Shown piece by piece: positions 14,001 through 21,346 of a stretch of 64,000 nt of DNA; positions within the stretch are counted from its first letter, which is position 1; each line of letters begins with the position of its first letter. This stretch comes from Paracyclopina nana. Lineage: Eukaryota > Arthropoda > Copepoda > Cyclopoida > Cyclopettidae. A program made the position numbers and the translations under genes. The notes under the pieces were generated by a model. It was not told the DNA's origin. It saw nothing but the letters and a program-made list of their open reading frames with translations, and made no database searches. Location: positions 6,646,501 to 6,710,500 of the forward strand of contig JAGUCH010000002.1 of the NCBI GenBank assembly GCA_019096065.1, given 5' to 3'.

Positions 14001-17000
14001 ATGAGGCCAGAACGCCAAAACTTGAGCGATCAAGCCCCGGACGCTTGACGCCCAAGTTAAAGGCACGACTTGGACCAAGGATTACATCGGATAGCAGTCA
14101 GGAAGAAAGCAGCCCAAGAACAGAAACTCAGCCACCGGATCCGCCGCTAGAGGAAATGATTCGAAGATGGTCAGAGCGAACCGGGGCCAGAATAGTCATA
14201 TATGATGACTACGATGTGGATCAAATGAGAGAAATCTTTGAACGATACTACCATGACCCTGGAACAATTATACTGGGAAGCACGCTGAATTTTGGACCAA
14301 GAAACGAGAAGCTGTATCTGTCAAACAAGAACAGAAAGAAGGGGCAGCAAATAGACCTCTTGAAGGCCTTAGTCAGAGCAATCCAGCTCTACCACGGAGT
14401 ACCACCAAATGAAGCCATGCTGATTTCACATGGAGCCCAGTATGTCCGAATTGTCGAGAGACATGGACCGCTACCAGATCAACCTGTACTGGAAGATGAA
14501 GAACGGCTGCAGTTTCTAGCTGCTAGACAGATCCTGGAGCAGGAAGCGATGGGATCAATGGACTCAGGCATGGAGGTCAGAGATTTGTTCAAAGCAATCG
14601 AAAATGGGAAAGGAATGGCACCAATGCCTGAAATAGCAAAGGTCCTCAACGATGGAAAACGAGCAAACACACTGTACTTGCGACGAACAGGAAACATCCT
14701 TACGAACCAAGACGTCAAAGAACTGGCAGCAGTAAGGAAAGGATTTCGAATCTGGACAAGAGAAAGCCTCAAAGATGCACTCGAGTGGCTGAAACAAGCA
14801 TGCAAACTGGAGGGGAGGAATATAAACATGATTGAGACTCAGGAAAGAGCAGAGCAAACCCCAGAAGAACTAATGCCAGTTCGAGAGAAAATAGTCATTC
14901 AAACAGTGGAAAAGATCATCGAGGTTCAAAAGGCATCGAACCCCGGAAGTTCGAGCCTAGACCCAATGGACACGGAGCCATCAACATCAAAGAAGAGGAC
15001 GTCGAGCTCATCAGCGAAAAGCGTCAACATTATTCCAGCTGGAGCAGAAGACGAATATTATGAAAAGGTCCCAGGAGAGGATATGATTTACGTACCAAAA
15101 AGACGGTCGAGATCAAGCTCGGGGACAAGACAAGAATTTAAACCTCCAATGGAAGATGCGGCCAAACCAAAGATGAAATTCAAGTTCTGCCCAGACGTGG
15201 AACTTGGAATGCTGATTGGAGCACACGAAGAACAACGGTACGCTACAAAGAAATGCAAAGTACATCTATGCCAATCGACGAATCCCTTCATGCTGGAAGA
15301 GTGTGTCAACAGAAAGGAAGACATCTTCCCACCTCTACCAGTCAAGGAAGCACTGAGAAATGCAACGATGGCAAAAGGGACCAAGTACGACTTATTTGAC
15401 CAGAAGAAACGGGTCACCTACATCCTTGGACGCACAAACGATACCAGAAATGAGCACTGCTCGGAGCACTGGAGGGAGATCGAAGCAAAATTGGAAGGAA
15501 AAGGCTTCTTTAAAGAAATACTCGACACAAGAGTGATGACAATTGACACGGAAGGTATGTCAGAGAAATATAAAGCCGCGTACATCGAAGGCCAAGAACT
15601 TACCGTGGGAGAACACAGGGACATCTTTGCATATGCACACTTCGGAGCGACCAATGGCGTGGCTCTTGGAATAAGGGTGATGTTCGTGGGTTACAAAGTA
15701 CTAGGCCAAGAAATCCCACAGAGAATCAAAGAACTTCTAGCGGACAAGCGAATCTGCAAAGTGCAATTCGCCATTGACATGGATTTAAGGAAGTTTGCCA
15801 GAGTTGGGGCCAAAGTAGTCAATTGGGTGGAAGCACAGCACCTGGTCATGCTTCTGGACCCGCAAATGAGCTCCATAAGCCCAAAATCAGGCAAAGATGG
15901 AGCCCTGATAGTCATGGGCGTGGAAAACAAGATCCAAAAGGTCGACTACCGAGTCGAACATCGGGCGATTGACGTGGATAAGTACGAAGAAAAAATTCTG
16001 TACTACGACAGACAGGACTTGTTTACGCCACTGGCGTGCCTAGAGCTGGTGGCTGCGAGCTCGGTTCTGAGAGTTGGTGGAGACGAGAACTCGGACTGCA
16101 GAGGATACATGATGTTCTGGTTGGCACAACTGAGAGATAGACCCTTTAAATTCGGTGGACAAGCCATCAGAGTCTACGAAGGTCTTCTAGAGGGCCACGG
16201 ACGCCCTCGGAGGACCAAAGTAGACGATGGATTGCAAGGATTGAAGTACACGAACTTGAAGTACAACACGGAGAAAACTGTAGTCGAAAACTTCAGGGAC
16301 TTCGACAAAGAATTCCAGCTCCAAAAATGGTACCTGAAAAGTGAAGAGCAAGAAAGGGTATCGGAATTCGAGACTGACATGGTCAGCTACGTCGAAAATT
16401 GGCATGGAGCAGGCGTTGTGCATGATGCAATTGAGAGAGCAATGTCACCGCCGGAAACAATGGAGCAGGGGATGACAATCGAGACACCCCACCCGTGCAG
16501 GAAATGTGGAAAAAATGACCACAAAGACAAAGATTGCGACGAGAAGCTACACTGCATCAACTGCTTCTCTTCAACGCACAGCACTGAAGCATGCACGTAT
16601 TACACGGTCAGGTGCCAACTCTGCGGCGATTTCGGTCACGGACAACAGATGCACATGATGCGTGATCTGGTGCAATTGCACGTAAAGAAGAGAATTGTAG
16701 CATACCGACATGCGATTGGCGCGGTCACCCTGGATCGAGATGCGTTGTTCAAGGCGGTGAGAGAACGGGATGGAATGTCGTTCAAGAGGATCGACAAACA
16801 CAGGAAGTAAAGAAAACAACGAAAAGGCAGAGGGAGATACTCCTCTTCAAGAATAATTATAAAATTCATTGTATTATATTTCGATAAATTCATGTATCAA
16901 GATCTCAGCTAGCTAGTTGTAAACGATCGCAAGGGGGACTGTGATGACCAGGACTCAAAGTGCGATGCGCCGACAACAACAGCTGAGACATCACGCGGAA

Positions 17001-18433
17001 AATAGCTGTCAAAACTGCCACCTTTTTACCGCGAAAGTTCAGTTACATTCTAGATTCCAACCGATCGACAATAAAACGTCTTTTATTTGTGATCTCTAGA
17101 GTTTGACCCAGTTTATTCAGAGCGATTTCAATCAAGTCTCAAACAGTATTCATCGACGATTCATTGTGCTTTTCACTTGCTTTTGGATCGCTCAACCAGG
17201 ATCGATTTCATCAGGAGCTTCGAGCCACAGATTTCAGACTTCTTCGTGATTACTCGAACAGATGTTTGCCCATCACATATATGTTTGCCCATCACATATA
17301 TGTTTGCCCCTCACAGATGTTTGCCCCTTTGGACTTTTGCCACTTTGGATATTTGCCCCTTTAGACATTTGCCCTTTTGAACATTTGCTCCATCAAGAAT
17401 TATGCCCCTTTTGACATTTGCCCCTTTCTACTTTTACCACTTTGCAGACCTTTTGGATTTTTGCCACTTTCAAAGACTTTTGGGTAACTCTCCTAAGGGG
17501 CAAATGTACAAAATGGCAAAGGGCAAAACGTTTATAGGGGCAATTGTTCAAAAGGGCAAATAGGATAGGGGCTAGCACCCAAAGGGGCAAACTGGAGAGG
17601 GTAAACGGCCAGTGGCAAACGCCCAGGGGCAAACATCCTGAGACCGGATTGTAGCAATTGATGATGTGATTTTTTAACACTAAAAACAAAACTCAAATAA
17701 TACTTTGAGTTTCACATCTTTAGGTCAACCCATCGATCACAAATCCTTTTTTGATGTCTGGCAATGAAGTCAAAGAGTCTGATGACAAGTCGCAAACTTG
17801 TGTTCTTAGCATGCTGCAGGAACCAACAGCTAGAAGAGTGGCCACCTTTTACGATGTGAAAAACTCAATCGGTAGGGTTGGCCGACTGTGCTTGTTCAAG
17901 ACCAGCTTCAGGCTAGGTGAAGAGATTATGGGTCTTTTTGATTTTGTGGATGCTGTGTCGCAATGCATGCAATACTCAGTCAGCCTTTTCTGTGAAGAGA
18001 CCGTCAAATCAGTGAAAAAGGCTAAAGCTAAGGTGTTGTCAAAGCACAGCTTTCAAGAATTTTCCTTTGGATATGATCAAGTAAGATATGCATTTTTTGG
18101 ATTTTAATGGTGACAAATTATTCTCTCCTGGTTGAACAGACCAACTTTACTTTGCCAATCCCTTTGCACGCAACGCCCAGTTTTGATGATGACAATTGCA
18201 CTTTGGCGTGGCTGCTAAAGTTTGAATTTGTGATCACAGCCGCAGGAGCTGAGCAAATACCAAAGCAACCAATCCTGGAAGAAGATTGCAATGTGGGCCA
18301 TGAATGGAACGGGCCAGCTCACCATCAAGTTGAGACAATGACTTGGAATTTGCCCATAACAGTCCTCCCAACTAATCCCACCCATGTGGCAAATGTTGTT
18401 AAGGTCCAAACGCAATATTCAATGGTAATTTAA
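5049..18433 (+). CDS. RGP1: RGP1 homologue, partner of RIC1 in the Rab6 exchange factor
   Basis: Three exons, 5049-5576, 17724-18080 and 18140-18433, encode 392 residues, the size of human RGP1 (391). The arrestin-like fold is recognisable from blocks such as LAWSSVQIQCQCQIAEP, PIILFCDLTLEPGESKCFEF, GRVGRLCLFKTSFRLGEEI and TFTLP-like TNFTLPIPLHATPSF. RGP1 with RIC1 activates RAB6A at the Golgi for endosome-to-Golgi retrograde transport (family knowledge). The first intron is 12,147 bp, while most introns in this window are under 100 bp; nearly all the excess is a BEL/Pao insertion. Both splice junctions of that intron are in phase 0, and the reading frame is intact on both sides, so the host gene looks functional. 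The start is the first ATG of the frame; an upstream GTG was ignored. The stop lies 5 nt from the stop of the convergent psq gene. Confidence 0.92.
5577..6294. other. left part of RGP1 intron 1, no feature recognised
   Basis: This AT-rich stretch lies between the RGP1 exon 1 donor site and the start of the TTTGCCCC-rich inverted repeat. I see no convincing exon, RNA gene or terminal repeat. Short open frames here lack codon character. Confidence 0.5.
6295..6461. repeat. left arm of a degenerate TTTGCCCC-rich inverted repeat
   Basis: The unit TTTGCCCCTTT recurs with variations. The reverse complement of about 17490-17640 shows the same succession of units, for example ACCCCTATCCCATTTGCC here against a GCCCCTATCCTATTTGCC match there, so the two blocks are arms of one inverted repeat. 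The BEL/Pao element now separates them. Outer ends were not sharply defined. Confidence 0.7.
6462..6782 (+). repeat. 5' LTR of the BEL/Pao element
   Basis: Starts TGTGATGACC and ends CTCGAACA; same length as the 3' LTR. The first 270 bp or so match the 3' copy, and the few differences fall in the last 60 bp. Confidence 0.95.
6783..6794 (+). other. primer-binding site, tRNA-Lys type
   Basis: TGGCGCCCAACG starts directly after the 5' LTR. It is the reverse complement of the 3' end of a tRNA-Lys plus CCA; the tRNA-Lys(CTT) gene at 49010-49082 in this same window ends in the matching CGTTGGGCG. Confidence 0.85.
6922..13458 (+). CDS. BEL/Pao gag-pol polyprotein
   Basis: A 2178-residue frame of a retroelement. 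In order: a charged gag region with coiled-coil character; three zinc knuckles near 9030-9230 (CVICGIHDHKALKC, CFKCIRGKHTVENC, CIKCGASDHHSKLH); an aspartic protease region near 9550 (VLDEGSSLTIIDP); reverse transcriptase with YMDDML near 10780; RNase H near 11345 (SDGSDIGFGCTVSV); an integrase with an H-H-C-C zinc site near 12330-12460 and the D,D,E core (AMDFTGFY, MYSDNEGSF, HEANGMAESHVRL). Such elements copy themselves through an RNA intermediate in a virus-like particle. It overlaps the next frame by 20 nt in another frame. Confidence 0.93.
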   Translation: MSDKDKKEERPKRIRKPPGWLQGYAVGGKRTLGRGVTFKQKSPKRPDKRWGFNDTTIDNSRIEVREDLNRFREDSTESSGSIRILEDMASNTTADMEATIKELVKVSPATLVERWKVDTAEQYSNLEAIKKEISTDKPARKLKMIARRATALKMEIATEAARLLEGIKGEDPQIIAKFKAESVEPLMKEANAVEYLAEKNQKKKEQKEFEELLREEEKNENTDVTMHDANQAGGGGDEDDDEEDYLVDWVTEHYEMTERINELAMAARSASKTEYEALVAKAQDAESKRSEAEKQLREARSRGEEVDLQAIVTEKRQATSSMEFIKNPKGKSAGRGRGGARDKVFRFPGDQNFSTPAGGGAETPKFGNYSQIPGTPTWQQSANITRADYKEKLTLEETYLAKDTVLDDWEDYVSSEVDWTDLYNNKNLTQYYDVTAAADTVRDNMKGYFDGEDPAKYRAFKELVHAKIIKKKNMDWFDKMATLKAWTGGQAYRKIGRYDCSRLGLVKALKALDAQYGSNHGEAAEQLSKQMLHLARMQTVDVKAPNTIGDMVNILEEMVDLNIRSGKNPKDGEDHLLGMIKMTPDTKQDYNAFRIAKFQSKNSLRLFFTWARERTQEGMSEIKARNTREALKSKLPSESHTGSYGGQTEYGRRTGQRYVKLYNRKGREVVMAVDELDSSWSEDNGEDDDDDAVFLGAHKQKDPCVICGIHDHKALKCESWNNYTIPDIKKKLVGAGICFKCIRGKHTVENCKARENCIKCGASDHHSKLHVSNTRRSSEGDITATLLASIEQRLARLPALEKKLDQLSKEAVGLTGGDHGSPPRRMTSNEASDHGSQSQKESPDVIALTASDTKSWRTLPIEIASSSNFENYLPINMVLDEGSSLTIIDPQLKDDLELEGKEETLKVHVVGDGEVIKRRSHQVDVFIRAKGGKRWFKLKAKTFGLPAAIEPVDPNYIKTSYKEISRINFPSPVEGPVRMLLGFDNLQLMRSIQDIYVHNGPLVRKTPLGWTMLYHPKTGGLDVAMMVSDWGQYNAGMALKDSELQFILDRSNGIEALGIDRDETRSKRLTLADEIALKKMQASIKQDERGHYEVDIPWIEDPPNLPENWEKAKRIQAGIDMTHKADEEVHAAVESTMKDYLEKGIIEAVPESEWKRGFWLTFFCVAKRSSLTTKFRFVYNAAQKFDGISINDCQYTGPNFLEDIFDVLIRFRFGDVAVAADIEKMYLMIGVPPKDRKYLRIWVFGKAYQFKRWPFGLRAAPSVANFVVKHHLALHGSEELKKYIQIYMDDMLVTFPDEEVAKRVTMEATELLGKCGMKLRKFVSNSKQVLASIPVEYQEKSLTLEGSDGGQVLHSTLGISWNTDKDELGYKFVKPDLTKITKRTILAELHKVFDPLGILAPFMIYGRESFQWICMAEKEVKIKWDTNLTTVDNDMVKKALKRFEQWIGQLEEASKVSYPRKVATSAQESRFHMSSDGSDIGFGCTVSVDDGKGNINVLTTKAKLQKPKKHTIPKVELAGALMSARLSNRLREMFKLKREDIHYWVDNKPVICWIRKPGVEREVFIRNRTIEISDTTELKQWNYINTMDNPSDLASRGCTISDLKNDTKYWKGPDYWKDDKKDWPVYELEVTEDELAGTIDKIFLTGLGRPVRLRCDQKANITDHAVKLNNDVGIARARQIFRRLQKLPLKENTYRWPILVRGLTRVKNLPSTDDVLPLELLAETITELVILGQWRSLQSEITYYEKNGVWQSKEIRKHCPVFDEDGVLRLLTRNIKQKDLPQSRIYPIWMEKSWVFTLIVWQEHVSSGHLAADPLWLKLTEKFGGPNVRKMARKVHSQCPQCTKWRSKMLTQLMGPSPDLELENVKPCNKIAMDFTGFYTVELKGEKFKAYVLVTVCIQTKVVTLETTLGRSTEALILAIQRLAARRGPVAVMYSDNEGSFEKLGVKINNLPEKRKRHEDSKLDWAKVKLTVGEKVREWYFNPPRDHEANGMAESHVRLVKRALEACEHGTQDYEVFRTMVAMAEDRLNGKPLAVLKEKDGYRVITPNHLISGRSGEGAFVELGAQFTEKLKKLAEHTSKMQKTWMDFYLQTMHVRNKWNIEKESVKIGDRVVVATEDLKKHRPRWEVGTVEKTLLGEDGKVRTAMVRTNRHGLLERGIRQLALCQNLPLIQDDDQEQ
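13439..16810 (+). CDS. second ORF of the BEL/Pao element: SR-rich, DEDDy exonuclease-like domain, C-terminal zinc knuckles
   Basis: A 1123-residue frame lying where envelope genes sit in some BEL/Pao elements, but I see no signal peptide, transmembrane segment or furin site. Residues 120-190 are Arg/Ser/Glu-rich. Around residues 700-865 there is a pattern typical of DEDDy 3'-5' exonucleases: D703-x-E705 in VMTIDTEG, D782 in FAIDMDLRKF, and Y856-x3-D860 in YYDRQDLFTPLACLELV. The C-terminus has three zinc knuckles (CRKCGKNDHKDKDC, CINCFSSTHSTEAC, CQLCGDFGHGQQMH; 16494-16656). The domain reading is inference from motif spacing. Expression probably uses a spliced RNA or re-initiation, as in other elements with a downstream frame. 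Confidence 0.75.
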   Translation: MMTKNNEDQPPSSLKLCQKQKQKLHATINHETYSAPEMRKEINKLAKTQHVKGKPPKLDEKNSTSRRPYLGKKLRQGGLTTTIVSTIKSIITRLNKKFRQLARISSQIREVLLVNENEMPSGRERRGRSRSRSNSRERDARRKIDRSRSNDIKKEEERRREEERREKERKFIENANKRSREKSASTSNEARTPKLERSSPGRLTPKLKARLGPRITSDSSQEESSPRTETQPPDPPLEEMIRRWSERTGARIVIYDDYDVDQMREIFERYYHDPGTIILGSTLNFGPRNEKLYLSNKNRKKGQQIDLLKALVRAIQLYHGVPPNEAMLISHGAQYVRIVERHGPLPDQPVLEDEERLQFLAARQILEQEAMGSMDSGMEVRDLFKAIENGKGMAPMPEIAKVLNDGKRANTLYLRRTGNILTNQDVKELAAVRKGFRIWTRESLKDALEWLKQACKLEGRNINMIETQERAEQTPEELMPVREKIVIQTVEKIIEVQKASNPGSSSLDPMDTEPSTSKKRTSSSSAKSVNIIPAGAEDEYYEKVPGEDMIYVPKRRSRSSSGTRQEFKPPMEDAAKPKMKFKFCPDVELGMLIGAHEEQRYATKKCKVHLCQSTNPFMLEECVNRKEDIFPPLPVKEALRNATMAKGTKYDLFDQKKRVTYILGRTNDTRNEHCSEHWREIEAKLEGKGFFKEILDTRVMTIDTEGMSEKYKAAYIEGQELTVGEHRDIFAYAHFGATNGVALGIRVMFVGYKVLGQEIPQRIKELLADKRICKVQFAIDMDLRKFARVGAKVVNWVEAQHLVMLLDPQMSSISPKSGKDGALIVMGVENKIQKVDYRVEHRAIDVDKYEEKILYYDRQDLFTPLACLELVAASSVLRVGGDENSDCRGYMMFWLAQLRDRPFKFGGQAIRVYEGLLEGHGRPRRTKVDDGLQGLKYTNLKYNTEKTVVENFRDFDKEFQLQKWYLKSEEQERVSEFETDMVSYVENWHGAGVVHDAIERAMSPPETMEQGMTIETPHPCRKCGKNDHKDKDCDEKLHCINCFSSTHSTEACTYYTVRCQLCGDFGHGQQMHMMRDLVQLHVKKRIVAYRHAIGAVTLDRDALFKAVRERDGMSFKRIDKHRK
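16940..17260 (+). repeat. 3' LTR of the BEL/Pao element
   Basis: A 321-bp copy of the 5' LTR, preceded by the polypurine tract AAGGGGGAC and followed by the 5-bp target duplicate GATGT. Confidence 0.95.
17261..17640. repeat. right arm and core of the TTTGCCCC inverted minisatellite
   Basis: From 17261 to about 17440 the unit (A)TGTTTGCCCCTTTGGAC repeats on the plus strand, including two near-identical copies of a CATCACATATATG-containing unit. From about 17490 the orientation flips to GGGGCAAA. The block therefore forms a long imperfect hairpin with 6295-6461. No protein frame here is credible. Confidence 0.75.
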
Positions 18434-18438
18434 TGCTC

Positions 18439-19901
18439 CTAATAATGAAAATTTGACAAATGGTGAAAGTCATCATCTTCTTCGTCATCCTTTCGCAACT
18501 TGTTGATCCTTCCATACAGAGATGAGTAAGGCAAGTTATGATGAATTGCAGCCTAAAAGTTAAGTAATTTTTTTGTAATCTTGCAGCCAGGAAAGCTTCT
18601 AATAAGTACTTGATTTATTGACATGCCACCGCTTTTGACTGACTCCAAGGCCTTGGTCATGTCGCCTTCGGTCCAGTGAACGTTTGCTGACTTTGAAAGC
18701 TCGATGCCTACTTTTTTGCATCTACCGTATAGAGTTCCAGAGGGAATGCCAAATTTAGCAGCAGCTTTTTGAACAGCCTCTCCGTTTTTGATGGCATCTA
18801 AAGCATTGCTTAAATCATCCTGACTCCATGACGTTGTCACAGCATTAAACGGCTGGGCTAACTCAATCCTCTCCTTTCTCGCAATTTTGTACAGAGTCTG
18901 TAAGCAACTCATTGTATAAGGCCTGCATCATAATTTCTCTATAAAATATGTTTCTATCTTACTGAAGAGGGTATTCCATACAGCTTGGAGGCTTTATTGG
19001 CCGAAATCTCTTTTCTTCTGAGAGCTGCCAGTGCAGTGTTCAGATCAGTGTCAGACCATGTTTTGTTCACAGACTCCTTTTTAGGAGTGGCAATTCCCAT
19101 TTTGTTGGCTCTTTGCCATAGCGTAGTTGCGGGTATTTTGAAGATTTCGGAGGCTCTGGTCAATGACAAAGTTTGATCTTTCAATGATTCCAATGCAAGT
19201 TCCATATCCTGGCTGGTATAGCTTTTGCTCCCGTGCCTTGCAATATTCACATTGAACTTGGTAGTTTCATCATATGGCTGACGATTGCCTTCTGGTAGCT
19301 GTGTCTGGAAACTCTGCTATAATAAAGCCAAACTGGTAGCATCATAGCCAGTTCAATTATTGATTGCATACCTTTGCTTCATCCTTAGGAGCTTGCTCCC
19401 AAAGTGTATCTTGATGGATAAACCTTACAATTGGACCGGACTTTCTTTTTCGTTTTGGGCGAGCTTCTTCTTCTTTCGTTAATCCTCTGATTTTTAGAAT
19501 TTGAGCCGCTGTTAGAATTCTGTCCAGATCTTCTCGGGGAACATCCACTTGTCCCACGTACATGAACTTTAAAAGGCTTGCAAAATCTTCCGATTTGACT
19601 TCATGTGGCAGAACGATCACAGGATGAGGTTCGAAGCAATTGTCACTAAATAGCTGAGCAAAAAACTTGGAGCAACCTGACAATATGACCTAAAAAGATT
19701 GGATGTGTCCGTACGTCTGTAACACACCATTTAGTATACCTTGTGGGCTTCAAAATGCACATTAACCGGTTTCGAGGCTCCTTGCTCAGGACACACTATT
19801 GTGACATCTGACAGCTCCTTCGAGGCCCAAAATGTGGCAAACACTCCCATCAAATGCTCGTGATGGTGATTCCATTTCAATGAAAACATTTTGTTCTCCA
19901 T
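18439..19901 (-). CDS. psq: BTB/POZ protein with four pipsqueak DNA-binding motifs
   Basis: Five exons, 19901-19740, 19689-19372, 19313-18963, 18897-18610 and 18552-18439, join in frame to 410 residues. The N-terminal BTB domain begins MENKMFSLKWNHHHEHLMGV and continues ELSDVTIVCPEQG and VILSGCSKFFAQLFSDN. Four tandem psq helix-turn-helix motifs follow: YTSQDMELALESL...IPATTLWQRAN, TWSDTDLNTALAAL...IPSSTLYKIAR, SWSQDDLSNALDAI...IPSGTLYGRC and HWTEGDMTKALESV...LPYSSLYGRI. Four tandem motifs behind a BTB domain is the architecture of Drosophila Pipsqueak, which binds GAGAG sites and helps recruit Polycomb and chromatin factors. Two psq motifs are split by introns at related places. The protein is much shorter than fly Psq because the linker is reduced. 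It is convergent with RGP1. Confidence 0.88.
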
Positions 19902-20459
19902 CTCCAGGCAATAATGATGATGGAATGAAAATTAGAAGACAGCATAGTAGACTGATTTGCTTTTCTTCTTCTGCAACATTGACAAGATCAGCAAAATTCA
20001 TTTTTAGAGTCTGTCTCCAGTTTGCTCTGATCGTGTATTCAAAGATTCGCGTATGCAACTCATCATGATCGAGTTTGTATTACCGTGAATGTCATAAGAA
20101 TTTCCAACCACTTTCAGCGACCACCTCAACCCTTTGTAACTTCCACGTACGCCTTTTTGCTAACAATATTATTCCAAATTAGAGAACATGTGTATGTTTA
20201 TAATGCTTCATTATTTTGATAAATTCATTCTTTCTACGGATAGACTCCCTTTTTGCTAACTCCGCTGCATGTTCAACTCTGCTATAAGACATTTCGAATG
20301 CTCTCTCTTATTTCTCTTCTCTTGATGATATCCTGGCGCGATCAAATTACACACACTTCGAAAAAACATTCAACTAAAGTCAATTACAGGATCGAGGAGA
20401 ATAGCAAAAGTTGCATACATTCTTCCTTCCACTTCTCACCTGCAGGCATGATTGATTTA
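19902..20459. other. psq upstream region, no separate gene recognised
   Basis: This stretch lies between the psq start and the FAHD1 stop, both on the minus strand. It probably holds the psq promoter and 5' UTR. Several short upstream ATGs occur on the minus strand around 20000-20060. Nothing else is recognisable. Confidence 0.5.
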
Positions 20460-21287
20460 TTAGTGCCTTTTCACAACAGGAAAAGAAAAGTGAGCAAGGC
20501 CTGGAATTTCTCCTTCAATTGTGTCTCCATCTTTGACCGGCCCTACTCCAGCTGGAGTACCTGTCAAGATCAAATCGCCCTCTTCTAAAGTGAAGTATTG
20601 CGAAATGTAGCTGATTAGGTCAGGGATTTTGGTGATCATTTTTTTCGTGTTCTCATCTTGCCGGACCTCCCCATTCACTTTGCAAATCAAGTGCACATCA
20701 TGAGGATCAGGAATCTTTTCCTTGCCTATAAAGTCACCGACAGGACATGAGGTATCAAAGCACTTGGCCAATTCCCAAGGATGACCATTTGCCTTGATTT
20801 CAGCCTACAAATAGAGAAAGCTCCAAACACCTGCTGGCTTGAAAGGACTAATTAATTGTACTTGGAAATCTCGAGCAGTCATATCCAATGCCAAGACATA
20901 GCCTCCAATGTGATCAAATGCTTGACTAGGTTGAATTCTAGAGCATTTGGATCCAATGATGACACCTAGCTCAATTTCATGATGAACTTCTTTGCAGCCT
21001 AAAGGAATCTGTAAAGCAAACGAGCTTTGACGAGCAAAGAGGTAAAATGGAGTGGGCGACAAGTACCTCTATAGCAGCTCCAGACGTAATGTAGGTCGAA
21101 GGAGGCTTCATAAAAATTAGGGGCTTCTTAGGCAAAGGATTATTCAACTCAGCAGCGTGTTCGCTAAACATATGAGATACTAGATGAAACTTATCTAACT
21201 GCAAGGATTTACTTACGCATAATTACGGCCAGCACCAACAATTTTTCGCCCGTACAGAGTAAATTGAGGCAATCTTGAACTAGCCAT
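20460..21287 (-). CDS. FAHD1: FAHD1, acylpyruvase / oxaloacetate decarboxylase
   Basis: Four exons, 21287-21217, 21163-21067, 21008-20862 and 20804-20460, give 219 residues, the normal length for FAHD1. Family blocks are clear: GRKIVGAGRNYAEHAAELN, PLIFMKPPSTYI, the metal-binding HHEIELGVIIG (two glutamates), YVLALDMTARDFQ (third metal ligand Asp), EKIPDPHDVHLICKVNGEV and EEGDLILTGTPAGVGPVKDG. The enzyme hydrolyses acylpyruvates and decarboxylates oxaloacetate in mitochondria of animals. No long targeting peptide is added, as in human FAHD1. All four junctions are GT/AG in consistent phase. A MULE transposon ends only 60 bp upstream of the start codon, so the promoter has been rearranged or supplied by it. 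Confidence 0.93.
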
Positions 21288-21346
21288 GATTGTTAGCTAC
21301 GTTGTTTACATTTGCTGCACAATTGGCCTGACAGACCAGCTGCTAG

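Larger units (their letters stand above)
6462..17260 (+). mobile_element. BEL/Pao LTR retrotransposon, looks whole
   Basis: A 10.8 kb element with two 321-bp LTRs (TG...CA ends), a primer-binding site complementary to tRNA-Lys, a gag-pol frame, a second long frame downstream of pol, and a purine tract (AAGGGGGAC) directly before the 3' LTR. A 5-bp target duplication GATGT flanks it (6457-6461 and 17261-17265). Both long frames are open throughout. The LTRs differ at about 6 of 321 positions, suggesting a recent insertion. It lies in the same orientation as RGP1, inside that gene's first intron and inside an older inverted repeat. Pol domain content (Pao-type RT with YMDD, RNase H, integrase before a long tail) places it in BEL/Pao. 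Confidence 0.95.

Noticed and set aside
17261-17640. Possible CRISPR-like or satellite array
   Set aside because: Repeat units are degenerate, spacers are not unique, orientation flips, and the genome is eukaryotic.
17164-17689. Open frames in the TTTGCCCC block
   Set aside because: They translate a degenerate repeat and the end of the LTR; composition is repetitive and without start context.
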